A DNA stretch of 64,000 nucleotides from Streptomyces cyaneochromogenes (GCF_003963535.1 NZ_CP034539.1:1054001-1118000), one strand, 5' to 3'. Counted from the first letter of the stretch, positions 28,682 to 38,043 are shown. Program-made: numbers and translations. The notes: generated by a model not told the origin, from the sequence alone.

Positions 28682-29572
28682 TCAGGCTCGGGGTGTGAGG
28701 AGATCCGGCATGCCGATGCGCTCGTAGAAGTCGGCGCGGACGCTGTCGGCGACGTCGCTCACCCGCTCCGAGCCGTCGTCGGCGGGGTCGATGGTGGTGC
28801 GGAAGGGGCGCTCGCCCTTCGGCGTGCCGACGATACGGACGATGGCGTCGGCGACCTCGCGGACGTCGGCGTCGGCCGGCGCCAGGGCGGCCAGGGCCTT
28901 GCCGACGTCGTCCATCAACCCCGCGTACAGCATGTCGTACGCCTCCGCGGTGGCCGTGTCCGCGGGGTGCATCGCGTGGGCGAAGTGGTTGGTGCCCGAG
29001 GTGTAGGAACCGGGGACCACGAGGGCCGTGTCGATCCCGAAACGGCTCAGCTCGACCGCGTAGCTCTTGGCCAGGTGGTCCATGGCGGCCTTGGCGCCGA
29101 AGTAGGGGCCGAGGTAGGGCGGGGTGCCGCCGTAGGTGCTGGACGACCCCACCCACAGCAGCAGACCGTCGCGCCGCTCCCGCATCTGTGGCAGCACGGC
29201 CCGGTTGACGCGCTGTGTGGACAGCACGTTGGTGTCGTGGATCTCGGCGATCTGCTCGGGCGTGAACGCCTCGGTCGGACCGAGCACCATGTGCCCGGCG
29301 TTGTGCACGACGACGTCGATCCGCCCCGCCTCGGCCGTCACCGACGCGACCGCGGCGTCGACGGATTCCTGGCTGGAGACGTCGAGTTCGACGGTGCGCA
29401 GCGCGACACCGTGCTGGTGGGCGTACGCCTCGGCGTCGGCGACGGCCGGGGCGTTGCGGCCGGTGGTCTGCCGTATCCCGGCGTAGACGGTGTGTCCGGC
29501 GTCGGCGAGGGCGCGGGCGGTCAGGGCGCCGAAGCCGCTGGAGGCACCCGTGACGAGGGCGGTGTAGGGCAT
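28682..29572 (-). CDS. Short-chain dehydrogenase/reductase
   Basis: The 296-residue SDR has the NAD(P)-binding TGASSGFGALTARALADAGH at residues 8-27, the HNAGHM loop, the catalytic serine in LLWVGSSSTYGG and the YxxxK-type residue set in PYFGAKAAMDHL, where the expected tyrosine and lysine are Y and K in LGPYFGAK. The stop is 3 bases from the convergent LysR gene. It follows the zinc alcohol dehydrogenase by 40 bases on the same strand, so the two probably form an operon. The substrate is unknown. Confidence 0.88.
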   Translation of the reverse strand: MPYTALVTGASSGFGALTARALADAGHTVYAGIRQTTGRNAPAVADAEAYAHQHGVALRTVELDVSSQESVDAAVASVTAEAGRIDVVVHNAGHMVLGPTEAFTPEQIAEIHDTNVLSTQRVNRAVLPQMRERRDGLLLWVGSSSTYGGTPPYLGPYFGAKAAMDHLAKSYAVELSRFGIDTALVVPGSYTSGTNHFAHAMHPADTATAEAYDMLYAGLMDDVGKALAALAPADADVREVADAIVRIVGTPKGERPFRTTIDPADDGSERVSDVADSVRADFYERIGMPDLLTPRA

Positions 29573-29612
29573 GGAGGTCTCCTTGCGCGAAGGCGGACGG
29601 TGGTCCGGCGGG

Positions 29613-30623
29613 TCAGGCGAAGGTGATGACGCTGCGGCCGTGCGCCGGTCCGTCGGCCATCGCGTCGAGGACGGCCGGCGCCTGGTCCAGGGTGATCGGC
29701 GTGACGTCGGGCAGGATGCCGTGGGCCGCGGAGAAGGCGAGGGTGTCGCGCAGGTCGTGGGGCGAGCCGGAGGGGGACGCGGCCACGTGCAGGCGGTTGA
29801 GGATCATGGGCTGGGTGGGCAGCGTGAGCGGCTCGGAGCCGTAGCCGAGGAGCAGGAGGGTGCCATCGGGGGCGAGGCCGCCCAGGGTGGCGGCGGCCGC
29901 GGCCGTGGACGGGGCGGCGTTGAGCACCAGGTCGGCGCCGCCGTCCCAGGACTTGAGCGCCTCGGCCGGGTCGGACTCGTCGGTGGCGACGAACAGTTCG
30001 GCGCCGAGCGACTTGGCCTGGTCCTCGCCGCGCCGGGAGCGGCCCACCACGGCGACGCGGGCGCCCATGGCGGCGGCGTAGCGCACGGCCAGCGCGCCCA
30101 CTCCGCCCAGCCCGACGACGGCGACCCGGGATCCGGCCCGCGCGCCGCCCTGCCGCAGACCGTTGAACGCGGTGATGCCGGCGCACATCAGCGGAGCCGC
30201 GGCCACCGGGTCGAGGCCGTCCGGCAGCGGCGTGACGAAGTCGGCCTTGAGCAGGGCGTACTCGGCGTAGCCGCCGTCCGTCACGATGCCGGTGATCCGC
30301 TTGCGGGGGCACAGGATCTGGTCGCCGCGCACGCAGTAGTCGCAGTGGCCGCAGGAGTCGTACAGGAACTGGGCGCCCACGAGCGTGCCGACCTCGGGGA
30401 AGGTCACGCCCTCGCCGACGGCGGTCACGACTCCGGTGATCTCGTGGCCGGGGACGACGGGGTACCGGGCGAAGGGGTAGTGGCCGCGCAGCAGGTTCAG
30501 GTCGGAGAAGCAGACTCCGCAGGCGGTCACCTTGACCAGGACCTCGCCTGCAGCGGGCTGGGGGACGTCGAGGGTGTCGAGGGCGAGGGGGAGGTTCGCG
30601 CCGGTGGCGACGGCAGCACGCAT
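29613..30623 (-). CDS. Zinc-dependent alcohol dehydrogenase
   Basis: The 336-residue product has the catalytic zinc segment CGVCFSDLNLLRGHYPFA followed by PVVPGHEITGVV, the structural zinc cysteines in CGHCDYCVRGDQILC, and the Rossmann loop GLGGVGALAVRYAAAMG. It is a medium-chain NAD(P)-dependent alcohol dehydrogenase. I chose ATG 30623 (GGAG six bases upstream); a longer in-frame version could start at ATG 30725 but its extra 34 residues are not conserved in type. The divergent or upstream LysR gene on the same strand is probably its regulator. Confidence 0.85.
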   Translation of the reverse strand: MRAAVATGANLPLALDTLDVPQPAAGEVLVKVTACGVCFSDLNLLRGHYPFARYPVVPGHEITGVVTAVGEGVTFPEVGTLVGAQFLYDSCGHCDYCVRGDQILCPRKRITGIVTDGGYAEYALLKADFVTPLPDGLDPVAAAPLMCAGITAFNGLRQGGARAGSRVAVVGLGGVGALAVRYAAAMGARVAVVGRSRRGEDQAKSLGAELFVATDESDPAEALKSWDGGADLVLNAAPSTAAAAATLGGLAPDGTLLLLGYGSEPLTLPTQPMILNRLHVAASPSGSPHDLRDTLAFSAAHGILPDVTPITLDQAPAVLDAMADGPAHGRSVITFA

Positions 30624-30748
30624 CGCGGGCTCCAGGGGGTTGGGGAGGTACTCGGGAAGTTCCGGTACCTCCGAGTCTTGGGCGGCCTGCACGGCCCGTC
30701 CAATGCCTCTTCCCGCGCGATTCATGCCGAGTCGGCATGAACGCAGGT

Positions 30749-31651
30749 CTAGGTCCTCCCGCTCACCCGCACGGCCGCACCGACCGCCTCGACGAAGCCC
30801 GTGACGAGCGGCGAGCGGCGCGCGCCGTTCCAGGCGAGGGCCACCTGGCCCGGCGGTACGTCGGCGACCGGGACGTAGGCGATGTCGGACCGGGGGAACG
30901 CGGCCGCGACGGAGTTCGGTACGAACGCGATCCCGCGCCCGCCCCGGACGTAGCCCAGCAGTTCCTCCATGTCGTGGAAGGCGGGGCCGTGGCCGGGCCG
31001 GGTGCCGTCGGGGCGTGGGTCGGCGTTCCACACGGCCGACCAGGCCTCGGCCGCGTCGGCGTACTCCAGGACCGGATCGTCGGCCAGGGCGGCGAGGACG
31101 ACCTTGGCGTCCCGTGCTCGCGGGTGATCGACGGGCAGGACGGCGGTGAGGTGCTCGGGGTACAGGGGGAGCAGATCCACCCCGTCGGCCTCCACAGGCG
31201 GCCGTACGAACCCGACGTCGACGCCGCCGTCCAGCAGCACCCGCGCCTGGCTCCACCAGCGCAGCCGGACCAGCTCGATGGACACATGGGGATGCTGCCC
31301 GGAGAACGCGTTCAGCGCGAGGCTGACGTCCGTGCCGAGCATGAACCCGACGACCAGCGCGTCGTCCCCGGCACTGATGCGCCGGGCCCGCTCCTGGGCG
31401 GCCTCCGAAGCGGCGAGCAGTGCCTTGGCGTCGCGCAGGAACTGTTCGCCGGCCGGCGTGAGCGCGACGTCACGCGTGCTGCGGGTGAACAGTTCGACCC
31501 GCAGGTCGTGCTCCAACTGCCGCACCTGTCTGGACAGCGCGGGCTGGGTGACGTGCAGGGCGAGGGCCGCCTGGCCGAAGTGCCTGCGCTCGGCCACGGC
31601 CACGAAGTAGCGCAGCTTGCGCAGATCCAGATCGATCGGCCCGTCAGGCAT
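30749..31651 (-). CDS. LysR-family transcriptional regulator
   Basis: The 300-residue product has an N-terminal LysR HTH: LDLRKLRYFVAVAERRHFGQ, AALALHVTQPALSRQVRQLE and DLRVELFTRSTRDVALTPAG. The C-terminal inducer domain contains VGFMLGTDVSLALN and VRGGRGIAFVPNSVAAAFP. It is encoded upstream of, and on the same strand as, the alcohol dehydrogenase and SDR, 125 bases before the first, and is likely their regulator. The gap between it and rmdA holds a strong hairpin that terminates the rmdA transcript. Confidence 0.9.
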   Translation of the reverse strand: MPDGPIDLDLRKLRYFVAVAERRHFGQAALALHVTQPALSRQVRQLEHDLRVELFTRSTRDVALTPAGEQFLRDAKALLAASEAAQERARRISAGDDALVVGFMLGTDVSLALNAFSGQHPHVSIELVRLRWWSQARVLLDGGVDVGFVRPPVEADGVDLLPLYPEHLTAVLPVDHPRARDAKVVLAALADDPVLEYADAAEAWSAVWNADPRPDGTRPGHGPAFHDMEELLGYVRGGRGIAFVPNSVAAAFPRSDIAYVPVADVPPGQVALAWNGARRSPLVTGFVEAVGAAVRVSGRT

Positions 31652-31700
31652 GGCTTCACGCTATACGACCGTGAGCAGGCCGTACCCGCGCGAGGGCCGG

Positions 31701-31747
31701 CCGTACGGGAGGGGGGAAGGAGCGCCCCCACCCCCTGTCCCGTACGG
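31701..31747 (-). terminator. Terminator after rmdA
   Basis: CCGTACGGGA at 31701-31710 is mirrored by TCCCGTACGG at 31738-31747, a perfect 10-bp outer stem, with G and C runs inside that can extend it. It lies 10 bases beyond the rmdA stop on the minus strand, and just upstream of the LysR start, so it isolates the two transcripts. Confidence 0.75.
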
Positions 31748-31756
31748 TCCCGGCGT

Positions 31757-33892
31757 TCAGCCCGTCGCGTCCACCAGCGCCAGCTCGTGCAGCCGCTCCG
31801 GCGGGCCCGGGCGGGCGTAGTACCAGCCCTGGGCCGTGTCGCAGCCCAGGATCCGCAGCTGCTCGGCCTGGGCACCGGTCTCCACGCCCTCCACGGTCAC
31901 CGCGAGGCTCAGGCTGTGGGCCAGGGAGACGATTCCCTCGACGATCTTGAGGTCGACGGGATCGGCCGGGAACTGCTGCATGCTCTGGGTGAAGGAGCGG
32001 TCGAGCTTGAGGATGCTCACCGGCAGCCGGCGCAGGTTGGCCAGGTTGGAGTAGCCGGTGCCGAAGTCGTCCAGGGCGATGTCGACGCCCATCTCGGCGA
32101 GCCTGCGCAGGGGCTTGAGAAGGTCGTCGTCGGCGCCGATGAGGGCCGACTCGGTGACCTCCAGGCAGAGGGACTGCGGCTCGACACCCGCGCGCTCCAG
32201 GATGTCCACCGTGTCCTGGACCAGCCCGGGATGGGTGAGCTGGCAGGGTGAGAGGTTGACGTTGATGCGGAGCGGGCCCGCATCGTCGTGACGTTCTCGC
32301 CACTCGCGCGCCTGCCGCACCGACTGCTCCAGGACCCAGCGGCCGAGCGGCACGATGAGCCCGGTGTGCTCGGCGAGCGGGATGAACCGGTCCGGTCCGA
32401 GGACGCCGTGCTGCGGATGCAGCCAGCGCACCAGGGCCTCCGCGCCGCGCACACTGCCGTCGCCGAGGTGGACCAGGGGCTGGTACTCGATGAAGAACTC
32501 GCCCCGGTCCAGGGCCGTCGGCAGCGCGGTGGTCAGACCGTGCCGGGTGATGGCGCGGGCGTCGGCCTCCTCGTCGGCGAGCTCGAAACGGTTGCCGCCC
32601 GCCGACTTGGCCCGGTACATGGTGATGTCGGCGCTGCGCAGCACCTCCGCCGGGCTGCGCTCCCCGGCCGGGCCCTCGACGATGCCGATGCTGCCGCGCA
32701 CGGTCAGTTCGCGGCCGTCGACGCTGATCGGGGCGATCAGCGCGTTCATGATGCGGGCGGCGAGTTCGTCGACCTCGTGCTCGGTGTCGGGGCCGGTGGT
32801 CAGCGCCACGAACTCGTCGCCGCCGAGGCGCGCGACCATCTCGCCGGGCGCGGTGGCACAGGCCTGCAGCCGGTCGGCGACCTCGACGAGCAGCCGGTCG
32901 CCGGCCGCGTGGCCCAGGCTGTCGTTGACGGTCTTGAAGCCGTCCAGGTCGAGGTAGCACAGGCCGAACCGCTGTCCTTCGCCGGCACCCAGTGCCTTCT
33001 CCAGGCGTTCGAAGAAGAACGTGCGGTTGGGCAGGCCCGTGAGGGCGTCGTGCGTGGCCTCGTAGCGCAGCCGCAGATTGAGCAGCCGGCGCTCGGTGGT
33101 GTCCTCCATCAGGGCCAGCTGGTACTGCGGGTTGCCGTCGGGGTCGCGCAGCAGGGAGACCGTGAGGTTGGTCCACAGGACCGTTCCGTCAGGTCGGTAG
33201 AACGCCTTCTCGACGTGGTAGTGCTCACGCTCGCCGCGTACGAGCTCGTCGTAGAGCTTCCAGGTCTGCGGAGCGTCCTCGGGGTGGGTCCACTCCATGA
33301 CGTTGCGGCCCTGCATGGTCTGCTCGGAGACGCCGAACATCCGCAGCAGCGCACCGTTGACCTGGAGGACCTGGCCCGACAGGTCTGCGATGCCGATGCC
33401 TATGGCCGCGCCCTCGAACACCGCGCGGAAGCGGGCCTCGGTGGCGTGCAGCGCCTGCGCCACGACGCCCTGCGCCTTGAGGGCGGCCGCGGAGATCGCC
33501 TCCTGCTCGGCCAGCGTCCGCTCGCGCAGCGCCTGGGCGAAGCCGGCGGCCATGGCGTGCTGGAGCCGCGAGGAGCGTGCCCGCAGGTCCTCCTGGTCGC
33601 CGCCGGCGCCGCAGTAGAGCACCAGGTAGGCGTCGACGCAGTCCAGCGAGCGGCTGAGCGCCTCGGGGTCGGTGCAGTGCGCGGTGACGAGCGCGGCGCC
33701 GACCGCCCTGCCCTCGTCCGCGTCGAACGTCCTGGCCCTGAGCGCCTCGCTCAACCGCCGGGCCAGCGGCAGCAGCTGCTCCTCGAACTCCGGCCGGGTC
33801 GACGACGTCGAGGTCACCGGGAAGACCGCCCGGCTCCAGATCGTCGCGAACCGGCGCAGTCTGTCCTCCGGCCCGTCCGGCCCCGCGCTCAC
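31757..33892 (-). CDS. rmdA: c-di-GMP bifunctional enzyme with PAS, GGDEF and EAL domains (RmdA-like)
   Basis: The 711-residue protein has a helical N-terminus (to about 150), a PAS/PAC domain (about 155-280), GGDEF (about 285-440) and EAL (about 460-700). The cyclase site RLGGDEFVAL is intact. Phosphodiesterase residues are all present: EALVRW, NVNLSP, LEVTES, DDFGTGYSN, LKLDRSF, EGVET and QGWYYARP. The inhibitory I-site RxxD is missing; the four positions read APGE. Architecture and neighbours match Streptomyces RmdA (SCO0928), which controls aerial mycelium formation through c-di-GMP. The GTG start overlaps the stop of the methyltransferase gene (GTGA). Confidence 0.9.
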   Translation of the reverse strand: MSAGPDGPEDRLRRFATIWSRAVFPVTSTSSTRPEFEEQLLPLARRLSEALRARTFDADEGRAVGAALVTAHCTDPEALSRSLDCVDAYLVLYCGAGGDQEDLRARSSRLQHAMAAGFAQALRERTLAEQEAISAAALKAQGVVAQALHATEARFRAVFEGAAIGIGIADLSGQVLQVNGALLRMFGVSEQTMQGRNVMEWTHPEDAPQTWKLYDELVRGEREHYHVEKAFYRPDGTVLWTNLTVSLLRDPDGNPQYQLALMEDTTERRLLNLRLRYEATHDALTGLPNRTFFFERLEKALGAGEGQRFGLCYLDLDGFKTVNDSLGHAAGDRLLVEVADRLQACATAPGEMVARLGGDEFVALTTGPDTEHEVDELAARIMNALIAPISVDGRELTVRGSIGIVEGPAGERSPAEVLRSADITMYRAKSAGGNRFELADEEADARAITRHGLTTALPTALDRGEFFIEYQPLVHLGDGSVRGAEALVRWLHPQHGVLGPDRFIPLAEHTGLIVPLGRWVLEQSVRQAREWRERHDDAGPLRINVNLSPCQLTHPGLVQDTVDILERAGVEPQSLCLEVTESALIGADDDLLKPLRRLAEMGVDIALDDFGTGYSNLANLRRLPVSILKLDRSFTQSMQQFPADPVDLKIVEGIVSLAHSLSLAVTVEGVETGAQAEQLRILGCDTAQGWYYARPGPPERLHELALVDATG

Positions 33893-34701
33893 GCCGTACG
33901 TCCCACGCCGGCGAAACCGGAGAAGGCATACGGATCCTCGTCCTCCGGTGCGGTGTCCGGCCGCCAGTGCGGCATCGGCACCAGTCCGGGTTCCACCATG
34001 TCGTACCCCTCGAAGAACCGCGCGATCCCGTCGCGCGAACGCATGATCAGCGGGTTGCGAATGTCCTTGTACACGTCGACCGTGCCCTTGGCCCGCTCCT
34101 CGGGCAGCGGGATTCCCTCGTACGAGGCATGGGTGAGCACCAGCATGCTGCCGGGCGCGAGCGCGTCGCGCAGCTCGGCCACCGCCTCGTACGGGTCGTC
34201 CTCGTCCTCCACGAAGTGCAGTATGGCAACGAGCAGCAGCGCCACTGGCCGGTTCAGGTCGATGAGGTCCTCGACCTGCGAACTGGCCAGGATCTCCTTC
34301 GGCTTGAGCAGGTCCGCGGCGACGATGTCCGCGCCGTCGTTGCCCTCCAGGACGGCCTGGCTGTGCGCGACGGCGACCGGGTCGTGGTCGACGTACACCA
34401 CACGCGCGTCGGGGCTGGCGGCCTGGGCCACCTCGTGGACGTTGCCGAACGTCGGGATGCCGGAGCCTATGTCCAGGAACTGCGTGATGCCCTCGTCGAC
34501 CGCGAAGCGCACGGCACGGCGCATGAACGCCCGGTTGGCCTGCATGATCTTGGGAAGCCCCGGCATGAACTCCATGGCCTTGCGGGCCGCTTCCCGGTCG
34601 ACCTCGAAGTTGTGCGAACCGCCCAGGTAGTAGTCGTAGATCCGCGAGACACTGGGCACCGAGATGTCGATGCCCCGTGGGGCCCAGGCGGGACGCTCCA
34701 T
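33889..34701 (-). CDS. SAM-dependent methyltransferase (Methyltransf_19 family)
   Basis: The 270-residue protein begins MERPAWAPRGIDISVPSVSR, with the SAM-binding ITQFLDIGSGIPTFGNVHEV at about residues 70-90, the DHDPVAVAHS segment and TPEDEDPYAFSGFAGVGR at the end. It belongs to a methyltransferase family that is large in Streptomyces and of unknown substrate. GGAGAG precedes the ATG. Its stop overlaps the rmdA start (GTGA), so rmdA is translated only after this gene, suggesting a shared pathway or regulation with c-di-GMP. Confidence 0.85.
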   Translation of the reverse strand: MERPAWAPRGIDISVPSVSRIYDYYLGGSHNFEVDREAARKAMEFMPGLPKIMQANRAFMRRAVRFAVDEGITQFLDIGSGIPTFGNVHEVAQAASPDARVVYVDHDPVAVAHSQAVLEGNDGADIVAADLLKPKEILASSQVEDLIDLNRPVALLLVAILHFVEDEDDPYEAVAELRDALAPGSMLVLTHASYEGIPLPEERAKGTVDVYKDIRNPLIMRSRDGIARFFEGYDMVEPGLVPMPHWRPDTAPEDEDPYAFSGFAGVGRTA

Positions 34702-35073
34702 CTATCTCTCCAAGGCTTAGGCGATCCGGTGTTCGAGCTGAGGCTACTGATCGCCCGCCAAAGGAGCGAGCGGAAACGGAAATTGACCATCCGTTCCCGG
34801 TCACTGCCAGCGGCACGTGCCGAATTGATGCCCCACGCGGCCTCTGTCAAAAGCATCCGAAGCATTCCACAGAGTTCCGAACCATGGTGAAAGACGCCGA
34901 AGAATACCGGTGAATGACGGCAAACCGGTCCGCCCCCTGCGCGTGGAGCTCAGGGGGCGGACCGGTGGGTCGGGCGCGCCGTCCGTTCGTCCGGCACTCT
35001 CGCTTCTTCGTCCCTCCCTTCCGTGGTGCGTACTCGGCTGGGTGAGGCGATCAACCCTGGGGAGGTGTGATCT
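34702..35073. other. Intergenic region between the methyltransferase and the lipoprotein
   Basis: This 372-base stretch includes the promoter region of the methyltransferase-rmdA operon and, at 34924-34966, the terminator of the lipoprotein gene. I see no gene. The part from 34740 to 34920 is less GC-rich than its surroundings, as expected for promoters. Confidence 0.5.
34924..34966. terminator. Perfect 16-bp-stem terminator
   Basis: ACCGGTCCGCCCCCTG at 34924-34939 pairs perfectly with CAGGGGGCGGACCGGT at 34951-34966 around an 11-base loop. It is 108 bases past the lipoprotein stop and is the strongest terminator in the window; it can work in both directions. Confidence 0.85.
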
Positions 35074-36069
35074 CTACTGCTCCGACGCGCCGACCGGCTT
35101 GCCGTCGGGGCGAATGGCGAACCAAGTGCCGCCCACGCCCTGACCGTTGGTGTCTCCGGGCTTCTTGTCGCCCGCGAAGGTGTAGATCGGTACGCAGTCG
35201 ATGGTCTGCTGCTTGATGCCGTCGGGCCGGTCGAAGACGACGTAGCCCTGGCCCCTGGGACCGGACCCCTTCAGATCGATGCCCTCGGTGTCCGAGGCGT
35301 CGACCGGGGCGATGACCGGCCACTTCTCCAGGCACTCGCCGGTGCACGCCGTCTTCATCGGCCAGGGCGAGTCCTTCATGAAGCGGTAGACCGTGTGGCC
35401 GTTCTTGTCGATGACGATCTCGCCCAGCTTGGGGTCCTTGCGCGTGGACAGACCGGGCAGGTCGGCGGCCTCGGCGCCGCCTCCTTGCCCTCCTTGCGCC
35501 TTCTTGCCGGTGGGGGCGAGCGCGTACCAAGTGCCGCCCACGCCCTGCCCGTTGACATCGCCCGCCTGGGTGTCCTTGGCGAAGCGGTAGGCCGGCCAGC
35601 CGTCGACCGTCAGCTGCTTGGTGCCGTCGGGGCGGGTGACCGAGCCGAGCACCGCGTCGTCGATACCGGCGCCGGCCGTGGCGTCGTCGGCGGGGACCGG
35701 CGGCCACTTCTTCGCGCAGTCGCCGTCACAGTTCGACTTGGGCGGCTCGGCGACGTCCTTGTCGAAGCGGTAGAGCGTCAGGCCGGCGCTGTCGGTCAGC
35801 ACCTCGCCGAGCTCCTCGTTGGTGGAGACGGACAGCTCACCGGCGGAGGCGGTCGGCGTGGCGGCGCCTTCCTGGCCGGCCGCACCGGCGTCGTACCCGG
35901 ATCCGTTCCCAAGGCCGGTACCGGCGCTTCCGTAATCACCTGCCGCGGCCGTGGCACCCACGTTCTGGCTGCTCGCCGGCGGGGCGGTTTCCGAGCCGCA
36001 TGCCGTCGTCAGCGCCAGCACTGCCACGGCGCTCACCACGAGCGAGGCGCTCCGCCACGAGGTCTTCAT
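35074..36069 (-). CDS. Secreted lipoprotein with four Lipoprotein_15-type repeats
   Basis: The 331-residue product has a lipoprotein signal peptide ending ALTTAC (lipobox cysteine about residue 24) and a Gly/Ala/Ser-rich linker. Four copies of a roughly 50-residue repeat follow in two pairs: LTLYRFDKD...CDGDCAKKWPP, WPAYRFAKDTQAGDVNGQGV, HTVYRFMKD...CTGECLEKWP and VPIYTFAGDKKPGDTNGQGV. The Y-x-F-x-x-D and CxGxCxxxWP features are those of PF03640 secreted repeats, of unknown function. The ATG at 36069 is chosen because the signal peptide starts there. The gene corresponds in position to SCO0930. Confidence 0.87.
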   Translation of the reverse strand: MKTSWRSASLVVSAVAVLALTTACGSETAPPASSQNVGATAAAGDYGSAGTGLGNGSGYDAGAAGQEGAATPTASAGELSVSTNEELGEVLTDSAGLTLYRFDKDVAEPPKSNCDGDCAKKWPPVPADDATAGAGIDDAVLGSVTRPDGTKQLTVDGWPAYRFAKDTQAGDVNGQGVGGTWYALAPTGKKAQGGQGGGAEAADLPGLSTRKDPKLGEIVIDKNGHTVYRFMKDSPWPMKTACTGECLEKWPVIAPVDASDTEGIDLKGSGPRGQGYVVFDRPDGIKQQTIDCVPIYTFAGDKKPGDTNGQGVGGTWFAIRPDGKPVGASEQ

Positions 36070-36387
36070 CGTCAACTCCCCATACTCACAAGGGTGTTGC
36101 AGCGCCCTGCTGCGCCGCCGCACGACATTGGGTACGCATGGGGGCTACGTTCGTGTTCAACCGACGCACAAATTTCTTTCCGAAAGCTGTGACACCTCCC
36201 GCATCACAGCTGTGAGACCGGCCGCTCCACCAGGGGCCCCACCCCCCTCCCGTCGCACGCGTGTGCGCCTCGACGGTCACTCACGCGCCCTCCGGGCAAA
36301 CCTTTCGAGGGCCATACGTCGCCCGTTCGAGGCAATCCGGTCCCGCTCCGGCGCGTGGGAACGTGCACGGGACTCAAGATCTTCGTC
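36070..36387. other. Intergenic region with an inverted repeat
   Basis: The 318-base gap between the lipoprotein and proline-rich genes holds their divergent promoters. AGCTGTGA at 36185-36192 and TCACAGCT at 36204-36211 are perfectly mirrored 11 bases apart, on AT-richer DNA; this could be an operator for either gene. I see no coding sequence here. Confidence 0.55.
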
Positions 36388-36984
36388 GTGCATGGACTCG
36401 AACCGATCCAATCCACGCTCACCACAAGGGCGTTGACGCTGGTCACGCTGACCTGGCTCCTGGTGGCGGCACCGGCCGGTGTGGCCGTGGCCGACGTCTG
36501 CGCCTACGCCGACACCGGCCCCGACGGCGCGCACGCGGTGGCCGTCGTCGGAACCCTCACCTGGCCGACGCCCACGCAGTGCCCGGCGCCGTCGCCGACG
36601 CCCACCCCGACACCTACACCCACCCCGACACCGACACCGACGCCCACCCCGGACCCCACCCCCACGCCACCGCCGAAGACCACACCCACTCCGAAGCCCG
36701 AGCCCCCACCGCCACCGCCCCCGGCGGCACCGGCTCCCCGGCCCGCCCCACCTCGCCCGAGGCCGGTCCCCACGCCGACGCCGACGCCCACCCCGACGCC
36801 GAAACCGGCACCGAAGCCGTCGGCGAAGCCCACCCCGAGCCCGTCCGCCACCCCCGTGCACTACCCGCCCTACCGCGCCACCGCGCACCGGCGGGCGGCC
36901 CACGACGCCCCGTCGCCCCTCACCTTCGTCCTGCTCATCGCGGCGCCCGCGATCGCCGCCGTCGCCGCGCTGCGTCCGCGCTGA
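36388..36984 (+). CDS. Secreted proline/threonine-rich stalk protein with C-terminal membrane helix
   Basis: From GTG 36388 the product is 198 residues. A signal-like segment ([20 protein letters not shown]) precedes [20 protein letters not shown], then a long P-T-P-T repeat and proline/alanine/lysine-rich region (about residues 70-155), ending with [24 protein letters not shown] hydrophobic helix plus R. This looks like a wall-spanning stalk with a membrane anchor. The start is uncertain: no good ribosome binding site precedes GTG 36355, GTG 36388 or TTG 36433. The C-terminus resembles a sorting tail without a recognisable LPxTG motif. Confidence 0.6.
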   Translation: MHGLEPIQSTLTTRALTLVTLTWLLVAAPAGVAVADVCAYADTGPDGAHAVAVVGTLTWPTPTQCPAPSPTPTPTPTPTPTPTPTPTPDPTPTPPPKTTPTPKPEPPPPPPPAAPAPRPAPPRPRPVPTPTPTPTPTPKPAPKPSAKPTPSPSATPVHYPPYRATAHRRAAHDAPSPLTFVLLIAAPAIAAVAALRPR

Positions 36985-36999
36985 ACCTGGAGGCTTCTC

Positions 37000-37764
37000 T
37001 TGCCGGAATGGCTTGTTCTCACCCTCGCGATGCTGGCCGCCTGCGCCGTGGTGGTCATCGTGACCCTCCTACGGCACCGCACGGCCCCCGAGGACGAGGA
37101 TCCCTCCGAGACCCCGGACGTCATCGAGTACATGACGATGTGGATCGGTGTGGTGTACGCCATTGTCCTGGGCCTTGCCATCGCCGGCGTGTGGGAGGGC
37201 CGCAGCGCCGCCCAGGACCACGTCCAGGCGGAGGCCGTGGCGCTGCACGAGGTCTCGGAACGGGTCCGGGTCTATCCCGCCGACATCCGTGACCGTATTC
37301 GTGCCGACGTCAACACCTATGTCGGACACGTCGTCACCACCGAGTGGAAGACGATGGCCGACGACGCCCGGGTCACCGACCGCGGCGCCGAGCTCTTCCA
37401 GCGCATCCGTGAGGACGTCACCGACTACAAGCCGAGGACGGACTTCGAGGCGCAGGCCTACCAGCCGCTTCTGGACCAGGTGACCGCCGCCGACCAGGCG
37501 CGCAACGCCCGCGCCAACTCGACCGGGGAGACCATGCCGGGCGTGGTGTGGTTCGGGCTCATCGCCGGGGGGCTGATCACCATCGGGATGATCTTCGCCC
37601 TGCAGATCCGGCGCACGCCCCGCGAGCTGATCCTCGCCGGGCTGTTCTCCGCGCTGATCGCCTTCCTGCTCTTCCTCATCTGGGACTTCGACGCGCCGTA
37701 CAGCCGTGGTGTCACGGCATCGGCGGAACCGTTCCTGGAACTCTTCCCACAGGCCAAGGGCTGA
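37000..37764 (+). CDS. DUF4239-type membrane protein
   Basis: The 254-residue product has hydrophobic segments near residues 5-22, 48-65, 180-200 and 208-228, with a soluble helical part between (residues 70-170) containing HEVSERVRVYPADIRDRIRA and YTMGN-like spacing. This pattern of two plus two membrane helices with a central helical domain matches the bestrophin-like DUF4239 family, of unknown function. The TTG start at 37000 is supported by GGAGG six bases upstream. It begins 15 bases after the proline-rich gene and is probably co-transcribed. Confidence 0.75.
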   Translation: MPEWLVLTLAMLAACAVVVIVTLLRHRTAPEDEDPSETPDVIEYMTMWIGVVYAIVLGLAIAGVWEGRSAAQDHVQAEAVALHEVSERVRVYPADIRDRIRADVNTYVGHVVTTEWKTMADDARVTDRGAELFQRIREDVTDYKPRTDFEAQAYQPLLDQVTAADQARNARANSTGETMPGVVWFGLIAGGLITIGMIFALQIRRTPRELILAGLFSALIAFLLFLIWDFDAPYSRGVTASAEPFLELFPQAKG

Positions 37765-38043
37765 CGCGCCCTCACCTGCCGGGGGCCCGTTGACGGGCCC
37801 CACCCGACGGCCGCCGGGGGACGTGGCGAGGCGACGATGGCACCGCACATGGTGCCGCCACGCCGCTCCCGTCCCCCGTTCGCGGCGGCTTCGTCCCCTG
37901 AGCGGCCCACACGCCTGCCCCATTCGCACGACAGCGATCGCGTCCGTGTGCGCGCCTTCCTAGCGTTCCGATCATCGAGGTGCACGTCCGACGCCAGCGG
38001 GCAAGGGTCCGCAGCTGCTCCTCGGGGACCCGGAGGGAACATC

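Noticed and set aside
36600..36840. Regular ACCCCGAC/CCGAC repeats that could suggest a CRISPR or origin iteron array
   Set aside because: They encode the P-T repeats of the stalk protein in one frame; there are no spacers.
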